NCBI GenBank assembly: GCA_026984455.1
Contig: JALSSC010000059.1
Coordinates: 1-42,303, forward strand
Source of the DNA: Chromatiaceae bacterium
Lineage (GTDB): Bacteria; Pseudomonadota; Gammaproteobacteria; Chromatiales; Chromatiaceae
Length of the DNA stretch: 42,303 nt
Reading direction: 5' to 3'
Part shown: piece after piece, positions 28,862-35,599 of the stretch
How the letters are laid out: every line of letters begins with the position of its first letter
How positions within the stretch are numbered: the first letter of the stretch is position 1
Made by a program: the position numbers and the translations under genes
Notes under the pieces: model-generated
Databases searched by the model: none
What the model was told of the DNA's origin: nothing
What the model saw: the letters and a program-made list of their open reading frames with translations, nothing else

Positions 28862-29575
28862 TCAGCTTCGCCCGTAGACGGGGAGGGCGGCGCCGCTGAC
28901 GCAGCGCGCGGCCTCGGAGCAGAGGAAGAGCACCACGTCGGCCAGGGCCTCGGGCGGTACCCAGTTCGAGAATTCGGCCTCGGGCATGGCCGCGCGGTTC
29001 TGAGGGGTGTCGATGGTCCCCGGCAGGATGCAGTTGGCGTTGATGCCGTCGTGCTTGTGCTCGGCCGCCAGGGTCTCGGTGAGGGTGATGACCGCTGCCT
29101 TGGCCGCGCAGTAGGGGCCCATCCGCGCCTTGCCCTCCCGTGCCGCGCGTGCCGAGACATTGACGATCCGTCCCCAGCCATTCGCCTGCATGTGGGGGAT
29201 CACTGCCCGGCAACAGTTGAACAGGGTGCGCAGGTTGATATTCAACATGAAGTCCCAGTCGCGGTCCTCGGTCTCGTGCAAGGGCGGGCCCATGGTGAAC
29301 CCGCCGGCGATGTTGGCGAGGATGTCGATGTGGCCGAAGTGGCCCAGGCCGCGTTCCACCTCGTCGGATACGGAGCGGGGGTCCATCAGGTCACAAGGCA
29401 GGGCGAGGGCGTCCACGGTCTCGCCGAGTCCGGCCCGCAACTGGTCGAGGGCGGCCTCGTTGCGGTCGATGAGGATCAGGCCGGCGCCCTCCGCGGCGAA
29501 TGCCCGGGCAACGGCGGTGCCCAGGTTGCCGGCGGCGCCCGTGACCAGGGCCGTCTTGCCTGAAAATTGATTCAT
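28862..29575 (-). CDS. short-chain dehydrogenase/reductase (SDR)
   Basis: A 237-residue classical SDR using NAD(P)H. The cofactor motif is TGAAGNLG (12-19), the structural NIAGG is at 88-92, and the catalytic residues are S141, Y155 and K159 (YCAAK). The PGTIDTP stretch after the active site is usual for the family. D37 at the end of the second strand (LILIDRN) favours NAD over NADP. It starts with GGAGAA 6 nt before the ATG at 29575. The substrate is not identifiable. It diverges from the FliK-like gene over 79 bp. Confidence 0.9.
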   Translation of the reverse strand: MNQFSGKTALVTGAAGNLGTAVARAFAAEGAGLILIDRNEAALDQLRAGLGETVDALALPCDLMDPRSVSDEVERGLGHFGHIDILANIAGGFTMGPPLHETEDRDWDFMLNINLRTLFNCCRAVIPHMQANGWGRIVNVSARAAREGKARMGPYCAAKAAVITLTETLAAEHKHDGINANCILPGTIDTPQNRAAMPEAEFSNWVPPEALADVVLFLCSEAARCVSGAALPVYGRS

Positions 29576-29654
29576 CGGTGCTTCTCCAACGTTGGCATGG
29601 ATGCTGCTGATTGTGGGGCAGGTGTTCGCAATCCACAAGCACGGGAAGGGCCCC

Positions 29655-31040
29655 ATGAACCTGCTCGAATCCATCCAGACCCTCCTTCACAAGTCGTCCA
29701 CGGGGGCCGTACAGCGTGGCGGCGAGATCCCTGAAGGGGCTGGCGAGGGCGGTTTCCCGGCCCTGTTGGCGGCCCTGGGAGGTGGGGGCCCGGATCCGGC
29801 GACGGACCCATCCATCCCGATAAAGGTCCATGATTTCAAAGAGTTGAAGGCCGTACTGGCCTCTCTCCTGGGGACCGGTGCCGCGGACGAGGATGCCGGA
29901 TCCGGGGCGATCCTGAAACACCTCACCGAACGCATCGACCAGGACCGGCCCATCGACGATCTCCTGCGGGATCCCAGCGTCCTGGAGGGCCTGGTGTCGA
30001 TCCTGCCGCCGGAGGTCCTCTCCCTGCTACAGCAATGGCAGGCGGCCGTCGGCGGCAATGCCTTGCCGTTGGCGGCGCCGCCTGCCGCCGCCGGGAGCGA
30101 TCTCAACGGCGCCGCGCCCCCCGCCGCCGACCCGGACGGGCGGACGCCCGTGGACTCCCGTGCGCCGAGGCCGTCTCTCCATCCGCCAGCCCCTGGCCTG
30201 GCCAGGACGGAGGCGGGCGCCCTGCCCACCGCTCCGCAGGGAGAGGCGGTGTCCAGCCCCCGCCCCGGTCCCTATCCCGAGGTCTCGCCCACCATGCGCG
30301 GCGCCGAGGCGGCCGCCGCACCGCCGCCGGCAGGGCCGAAGGCGGCCGCGGCGCTGTCCCCGGGGATGCGCGAACTCGCAAGCCTGCTCGGCGGCCAGCC
30401 GGCAGCGGCCGCCCCCGTGGCCCCGGAGTCCCCCTTGGCACGGCCTCCCTCTACGCCGATGCCCGGTATGGCGGCGGCCATGACGGCCATACCCGCGACA
30501 ACGATCCCGGGGATGGCGGTGCCCACTATGCCGGACCCCACTGCGGTGGTCCCCGCTGTGGCGGCGGTACCCCGTATGCCGGCACTTGCTGCGGCTTCAC
30601 CGACTACGGCGGCACCCATCGTGGTGCCTCCCGGGCACCAGGAATGGGGAGCGGCCCTGGGCGACCGCGTGGTGTGGATGCTGCGCCACGAGATCCAGAC
30701 CGCCGAGGTGAAGCTCACCCCGCCGCATCTGGGGCCGGTGGAGATCCGTCTCGCCCTGCATCACGATCAGGCGGGGGTGGCCTTCCAGGCCCCCCACGCG
30801 GCCACCCGCGAGGCCCTGGAGGCGGCCGCCCCGCGGATACGGGAGTTGCTCGCCGATGTCGGTCTGGGGCAGGTGAGCGTGGACGTGGGTCAGGGCGGGG
30901 GCAGCCGGGGCCAGGGCCGCGCGGCCGGATTCGCCCCCCCCGGCTCCTGGGACGATTCCGCTGAAGAGGCCGCGCCGGCCGTGGCCGTGGTGGCGACCCC
31001 CCTGCGCGGTGGCAGCGGTCTCCTGGACGACTTCGCCTGA
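29655..31040 (+). CDS. fliK: FliK-like flagellar hook-length control protein
   Basis: A 461-residue protein. The N-terminal half is poorly conserved, and the central region (about 140-320) is Pro/Ala-rich and low in complexity, with MPGMAAAM and IPGMAVPTMP repeats. The C-terminal domain (about 331-412) matches the FliK/Flg_hook family: WGAALGDRVVWMLRHEI, VKLTPPHLGPVEIRL and then a helix ending IRELLADVGL. FliK is secreted through the flagellar export gate, acts as a molecular ruler and switches export from hook to filament subunits. No other flagellar structural gene is near. The start follows AAGGG by 5 nt. Its last 151 bp overlap the tail of the converging gene. Confidence 0.75.
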   Translation: MNLLESIQTLLHKSSTGAVQRGGEIPEGAGEGGFPALLAALGGGGPDPATDPSIPIKVHDFKELKAVLASLLGTGAADEDAGSGAILKHLTERIDQDRPIDDLLRDPSVLEGLVSILPPEVLSLLQQWQAAVGGNALPLAAPPAAAGSDLNGAAPPAADPDGRTPVDSRAPRPSLHPPAPGLARTEAGALPTAPQGEAVSSPRPGPYPEVSPTMRGAEAAAAPPPAGPKAAAALSPGMRELASLLGGQPAAAAPVAPESPLARPPSTPMPGMAAAMTAIPATTIPGMAVPTMPDPTAVVPAVAAVPRMPALAAASPTTAAPIVVPPGHQEWGAALGDRVVWMLRHEIQTAEVKLTPPHLGPVEIRLALHHDQAGVAFQAPHAATREALEAAAPRIRELLADVGLGQVSVDVGQGGGSRGQGRAAGFAPPGSWDDSAEEAAPAVAVVATPLRGGSGLLDDFA

Positions 31041-32542
31041 GGCCGGGGCCGGTCGAAACCGAGGAATCGCCTGCCCAGCCAGAGGCGGGCGCTGTACTTG
31101 GGCACGGGCACGCCCCGGTATCTGTGCACATAGGGGCCGAGGTCCCTGAGCCCCTGGAACCCGTGTCCGTAGAGGGCCTGGACGTCGCCCCCCGGGCGCG
31201 CGACGACGATGGCGTCGCGGCCGAGGAAGCGCGCGTTCGGGTCGCCCAGGAAGAGGTAGCGGTTCGGGCGGCGGGGATCCATGCCTTCCAGGCGCCCGCC
31301 GCTATAGTAGATGGCCTCGGCCACCATGGTGCCCTTGTCCCCCAGGAGGAACCAGCCCCGGGGCGATGGATGGGCGGCCATTTCGGCCTTCACCCGGGCC
31401 CCCAGGGCATCCCAACCGAAGAACTCGCGCAGGCGATCGCGCTGCGGCGGAATCGGCAGGATCTGATAGCCCAGGTGCAGGCGTACCGTCAGCCCGAGCA
31501 CCAGGGACACCCCCAGCACCACCGCCATGAGGCGGCGATGCAGGCGGCGGGCGCTGTAGTGACGCGCATACACCGCCCAGGTGAGCAGCATCCCGGCGAT
31601 GTAGGCCGCCCCCGGCCAGTTGGCCTCGGCCGGCTGGCCCCGGGCCGTGGTCCAGGCGAAGAAGCCCAGCACCGGAAAGGAGAGCAGGGCGAGGTAGGCA
31701 TAGGCCGGTTCCCGCCGGGCGCGCCGGACCCCGGCCAGGCCGTAGCCCAGCAGGGCCAGGAAGAGCAGGGGCGAGGCCACCCCGGCCTGGGCGGCGAAGA
31801 AGTCCAGCAGCTTGTCGGCCACGGGTCGGGCCGCCGGGGCCAGGCCGTTGTGCCATTGGAAGCGGAAGGAGAGCCAGTGGTGTTGGGCGTTCCAGATCAG
31901 CACCGGCGAGAAGACCGCCAGGGCGAGCAGGGCCGCCAGCCAGGGTTCCTTGCGTGCCAGCCAGCCCCGCTGGGCCGGGCAGAGTATCAGGAAGGCCAGC
32001 ATCCCCGGGACGAACAGGACCATGGTGTACTTGCCCAGCATCCCCAGGCCCAGGGCCAGGCCCAGGCCGTACCAGGCCCGGGCCTCGCCGCGGGCGACGA
32101 TGCGCGCGCCGCAATAGAGGGCGGCCATCCAGCAGGCGAACAGGGGGGTGTCCGGGGTCTGGATCAGGCCCGCGCCGGGCAGGATCAGGGTGAGGTTCAG
32201 GAGCGCCACCCCCTGCCAGGCCAGGGCCGGGCCGCGTTCCGGGAAGAGTTCCCGCAGGCTGCCCCAGGCGAAGGCGAAGCCCAGGGCCATGGTCAGGAAG
32301 CCGCCCAGGCGCAGCCCGGCCTCGGTGTCGCCGAACAGGGTGCCGGAGGCGGCCAGGAGCCAGGCGATCAGGGGCGGGTGGTCGAGATAGCCCAGGTCGG
32401 GATGGCGCGACCAGTACCAGTAATAGGCCTCGTCCAGACCCAGGTCCAGGCGCCAGAGCACCGGCAGGGCCGCCGCCGTGAGCAGGACGAGGGACCATTC
32501 CGCCCAGTGGCGGCGCAGGTGGCGGACGACCTGGGATCTCAC
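30890..32542 (-). CDS. GT39-type (ArnT/PMT-like) membrane glycosyltransferase
   Basis: A 550-residue polytopic membrane protein. The catalytic acidic pair is in GLDEAYYWYWS (D37, E38), and YLDHPPLIAW (52-61) follows, the hallmark of polyprenyl-phosphate sugar transferases of the ArnT/PMT_2 group. The family passes a sugar from an undecaprenyl-phosphate donor to lipid A, proteins or glycans at the periplasmic face. The last 50 codons, rich in Arg, Pro and Ala, lie antisense to the end of fliK and may not be conserved. Acceptor and sugar cannot be told. It begins at 32542 with a positively charged N-terminus. Confidence 0.82.
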   Translation of the reverse strand: MRSQVVRHLRRHWAEWSLVLLTAAALPVLWRLDLGLDEAYYWYWSRHPDLGYLDHPPLIAWLLAASGTLFGDTEAGLRLGGFLTMALGFAFAWGSLRELFPERGPALAWQGVALLNLTLILPGAGLIQTPDTPLFACWMAALYCGARIVARGEARAWYGLGLALGLGMLGKYTMVLFVPGMLAFLILCPAQRGWLARKEPWLAALLALAVFSPVLIWNAQHHWLSFRFQWHNGLAPAARPVADKLLDFFAAQAGVASPLLFLALLGYGLAGVRRARREPAYAYLALLSFPVLGFFAWTTARGQPAEANWPGAAYIAGMLLTWAVYARHYSARRLHRRLMAVVLGVSLVLGLTVRLHLGYQILPIPPQRDRLREFFGWDALGARVKAEMAAHPSPRGWFLLGDKGTMVAEAIYYSGGRLEGMDPRRPNRYLFLGDPNARFLGRDAIVVARPGGDVQALYGHGFQGLRDLGPYVHRYRGVPVPKYSARLWLGRRFLGFDRPRPQAKSSRRPLPPRRGVATTATAGAASSAESSQEPGGANPAARPWPRLPPP

Positions 32543-32597
32543 CCCGGGGGCCGTCCGGCGGACCTGTGCGCCGGACGGCCGGCCGTATCGCCGTCCC

Positions 32598-34010
32598 TCA
32601 CGGCAGCGGGGACAGCTCGGTGACCGGGCCTTCGTTCTTGGTCTCCACCTGGGCGTAGAGGTCGTACAGGGCGGCCTGCAGGGCCTCCTCGATCACCGGG
32701 TGGTAGAAGGGCATCCGCAGCAGCTCGCCCACGGTCAGGCCCTGCTCGATGGCCCAGGTCAGGAGATGGGCGAGGTTCTCTCCGCGCACCGCCACCAGTT
32801 CGGCGCCGCGCAGGCGGCCGTCGCGGCGCTCGGCATAGATCCGGATCAGCCCGCGGTTCTTGCCCATGATGAGGGCGCGGCCCACCGGGGCCATGCGCAC
32901 CTCGCCCACCGCGATGCGGTCGTGGTCGAGGTCGTTCCAACGGGTCCCGAGGATGCAGATGTTGGGATCGCAGAAGTTGATGAACAGGGGGGTCTTGCGG
33001 CGGAAACGGCGGATCTCGTCATGGCTGGCGTTGTAGCCGGCGATCTTGCCCTCGTCGCCCGCCTCGTGCAGGACCGGGCGTTCGCCGGTGACGTCGCCGG
33101 CCAGGAACACCCGCAGGTCGCCCACCTGCATACTGTGGCGGTCGAAGGGCGGCAGCCCACGGGCGTCCAGGGGCAGGCCCAGGCGCTCCAGTTCCAGCCT
33201 CTCCACGTTGGGTACCCGGCCCATGGCCGCCAGGACCCGGTCCACCTCCACCGAGACGCCGCCGGCGCTCACCCGCAGGCGGCCGTCCGCGGCCTCGGCG
33301 ATCTCCACCGCGTGGCCGAGGTGGATGGGGAATTCCCTGGACAGGAGATCGAGGGCGCAGCGGGCCACCTCCGGGTCCTGGGCGCCGCCCAGACGGTCGG
33401 CCAGGTCGAAGCCGGTGACCTCCACCCCCAGACGACGCAGGGACTGGCCCAGCTCCAGGCCGATGGTACCCAGGCCCACCACCGCCATGCGGGCGGGCAG
33501 GTCTTCCAGCTCGAACAGGTCGTCGGTGGTGAGCACGCGCTCCCCGAAGGCCCGCCAGGCCTCGGGCAACAGCGGACGGGAACCCGTGGCGATCACCAGG
33601 GCGCCGGCCTCGACCTCGCGCCCGTCGTCGAGCTGGATGCGCCGCGGCGAGAGCAACCGGGCGTAGGCCTGGATGAACTCGTCGCCCATCTCGTCGGTGC
33701 TGTTGGAGAGCACCCGGTCCACGAAGGTGTCACGCAGATCCTGGATGTGCTCCATGGCCTCGGGCACGTCCAGGCGCATCTCCTGGTGGCCGTCCACGCC
33801 GTAGCGCCCGAGTACGGTACGCCGGTGGTAGTCCTCGGCCACCTGGATCATGGCCTTGGAGGGCATGCAGCCCACGCGGGCGCAGGTGGTGCCGGGCTCG
33901 CCGCCATTGACGAGGACGAATGACCGGCCGGCCCGTCGCACCTGGGCCAGGGCGTTGAGCCCGGCGGTGCCGGAGCCGATTATGGCGACATCGACTTGGA
34001 TGGGAGACAT
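32598..34010 (-). CDS. dihydrolipoyl-dehydrogenase-like flavoprotein
   Basis: A 470-residue class I pyridine-nucleotide disulfide oxidoreductase. It has the FAD motif GSGTAG (12-17), the redox-active disulfide C-x4-C (C43, C48 in GTTCARVGCMPSK), an NAD-binding VVGLGTIGLELG, the second FAD motif VFLAGDVTGERP, and the C-terminal HP-x3-E acid-base motif (H437, E442). These are the features of Lpd, but no 2-oxoacid dehydrogenase E1 or E2 genes are adjacent, so the electron partner is uncertain (mercuric reductase-like enzymes would also share them). AGGTGA is 7 nt before the ATG. Repeat copy C with a TATAAT box lies just upstream. Confidence 0.85.
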   Translation of the reverse strand: MSPIQVDVAIIGSGTAGLNALAQVRRAGRSFVLVNGGEPGTTCARVGCMPSKAMIQVAEDYHRRTVLGRYGVDGHQEMRLDVPEAMEHIQDLRDTFVDRVLSNSTDEMGDEFIQAYARLLSPRRIQLDDGREVEAGALVIATGSRPLLPEAWRAFGERVLTTDDLFELEDLPARMAVVGLGTIGLELGQSLRRLGVEVTGFDLADRLGGAQDPEVARCALDLLSREFPIHLGHAVEIAEAADGRLRVSAGGVSVEVDRVLAAMGRVPNVERLELERLGLPLDARGLPPFDRHSMQVGDLRVFLAGDVTGERPVLHEAGDEGKIAGYNASHDEIRRFRRKTPLFINFCDPNICILGTRWNDLDHDRIAVGEVRMAPVGRALIMGKNRGLIRIYAERRDGRLRGAELVAVRGENLAHLLTWAIEQGLTVGELLRMPFYHPVIEEALQAALYDLYAQVETKNEGPVTELSPLP

Positions 34011-34043
34011 GGGCGATCACCTGCGATGTGGATGGGGCGGAGG

Positions 34044-34049
34044 ATTATA
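34044..34049 (-). promoter_or_regulatory. -10 box (TATAAT) at the end of repeat copy C
   Basis: The same arrangement as at copy B: inverted-repeat end GTGCGACGGGTA then TATAAT on the - strand, 34 bp before the ATG of the flavoprotein gene. The -35 region (GAAATA) is poor. Confidence 0.45.
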
Positions 34050-34139
34050 TACCCGTCGCACGCGAATATTTCGCTACTGCGGCTGCCCCTCGCACCCCCG
34101 GGCGGTGTGGCGATTGCTCGCCATGGTCCCTGCGGCGAC
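34048..34139 (+). repeat. MITE-like element, copy C (truncated)
   Basis: The left terminal repeat TACCCGTCGCACGCGAATAT is exact. The next part matches copy B after a deletion of about 40 bp and then follows CCTCGCACCCCCGGGCGGTG and CGATTGCTCGCCATGGTCCC before the match stops. The right terminal repeat is missing. The remaining 77 bp to the cardiolipin-synthase stop hold only a short GCGGC/GCCGC hairpin near 34198-34212. Confidence 0.8.
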
Positions 34140-34216
34140 ACTCTCCCACGGAAAGTTTCGGCCGCATCGACTCCGGCACGGCGGGACTCTTCTGGAGCGC
34201 GGCTGAAGCCGCCCCT

Positions 34217-35581
34217 TCAAAGCTGAAACGAGGTCAGCAACACCAGGCCCTCCAGGGTCTCCCCCCACCAGCCCACCGGAGGCAGGCGGCAGGGCGCCGC
34301 GTGCCGGCGCAGGCCTTCGAGCCATCGCTCCAGCCAGAGGATCTCGGAGTCCTCGTAGAACAGGGTGTTGGCCTCGAAGTTGATGAACAGGCTGCGCACG
34401 TCGAGGTTGGCCGAGCCGCAGGTGGCCAGGGTGCGATCCCAGACCAGGGCCTTGGCGTGCATCATGGGGCCCGGGAGCAGCCATACCCGGGCGCCGGCGG
34501 TGTGGAGTTCACGCAGGTAGCGCCGGCGGGCGTAGTCCACCAAGGGGTGGTCGGTGCGCCGGGGGACGATCAGGTCCACCTCCAGGCCGCGGCGGGCGGC
34601 CAGGCAGAGGGCCTCCTGGAGGCTGTCGTCGGGGACGTAGTAGGGGGTGGCCACGAGGATGCGCCGGCGGGCCTCGAAACAGGCGGTGACCAGAAGGGCG
34701 TGCAAGGGGTCGTCTTCCACGTCCGGGCCCGAGGGCAGCAGGCGTATCCGGGAGGCCCCCGGGGCGGGCGGCGGGACTTCCTCCGTGGGCGCGGTCCGGG
34801 CGGTGGCGAAGGCCCAGTCGGCCTCGAACATCTGCCGGTAGAGGGCGACGGCGGGCCCTTCGAGGGTGAAACTGAGGTCGATCCAGCCCCCGGCGGTGAG
34901 GTAGGGGGCGCCCAGGTTGCGCCCGCCGGTCCAGGCCCGTCGGCCGTCCGTGAGGACCAGCTTGCGGTGGTTGCGCAGATTGGCCGGGGCGCGGCCGGGG
35001 CGGGCGAGCACCGGCATGAACCAGGCCACCTCGCCCCCGGCCTGGATCAGGGGCCGCAGGCGGCGGTTGGGCAGGCGCAGGGAGCCGGCGCCATCCAACA
35101 GCAGGCGGACCCGCACCCCGGCGCGGGCCTTGGCCTCCAGGCGTTGCAGCAGGGCACGGCCGACGGCGTCGTCGGCGAAGATGAAGGTGCAGAGGTCGAT
35201 GGTCTCGCGGGCGCCCTCGATGGCCGCCTCCAGGGCGGCCATGGCCTCTTCGCCGTGGCCGTGGAAACGCACCCGGTTGCCGCCCAGGGCAGGGGGGACG
35301 CCGAAGGAGTGCAACAGCCCGTCGATCTCCACCAGGGTCTCGGTGGGGCCCGGGCGGTGGGGGAACAGGCGGGCCTTGCGCCGCGCCACCCGGTGCAGCT
35401 TGCGCCGGCCGATCATCAGGTACAGGGGGATGCCGAGGACAGGCATGAACAGGATGAACAGCACCCAGGCCATGGAGGCCGCCGGGTGGCGGCGCTGGCG
35501 CAGGATCTGCACCAGCAGGACCAGGGCGAGGACGAGGACCAGGCCGGCGGCCAGGTCGAGGAGGAGCAGGGAGACCCGCAT
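34217..35581 (-). CDS. cardiolipin-synthase-like phospholipase D family enzyme
   Basis: A 454-residue membrane-associated enzyme. Two N-terminal membrane helices (about 5-28 and 36-57) precede two PLD domains, each with a complete HKD motif: H205-K207-D212 in NHRKLVLTD, and H375-K377-D382 in MHAKALVWD. Bacterial Cls enzymes make cardiolipin from two phosphatidylglycerols (or PG and PE). The length and the PLDc_N-type anchor fit ClsA. The gene lies 18 bp after the ppc stop and points the same way, so they could share a transcript. Confidence 0.88.
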   Translation of the reverse strand: MRVSLLLLDLAAGLVLVLALVLLVQILRQRRHPAASMAWVLFILFMPVLGIPLYLMIGRRKLHRVARRKARLFPHRPGPTETLVEIDGLLHSFGVPPALGGNRVRFHGHGEEAMAALEAAIEGARETIDLCTFIFADDAVGRALLQRLEAKARAGVRVRLLLDGAGSLRLPNRRLRPLIQAGGEVAWFMPVLARPGRAPANLRNHRKLVLTDGRRAWTGGRNLGAPYLTAGGWIDLSFTLEGPAVALYRQMFEADWAFATARTAPTEEVPPPAPGASRIRLLPSGPDVEDDPLHALLVTACFEARRRILVATPYYVPDDSLQEALCLAARRGLEVDLIVPRRTDHPLVDYARRRYLRELHTAGARVWLLPGPMMHAKALVWDRTLATCGSANLDVRSLFINFEANTLFYEDSEILWLERWLEGLRRHAAPCRLPPVGWWGETLEGLVLLTSFQL

Positions 35582-35599
35582 GCCGTGTCCGCCGTGCCG

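Noticed and set aside
30035..30964. Second frame inside fliK with Gly/Tyr/His repeats
   Set aside because: It looks repeat-rich only because the Pro/Ala/Met region of fliK is low in complexity. fliK itself has the conserved C-terminal domain, so this frame is a by-product.
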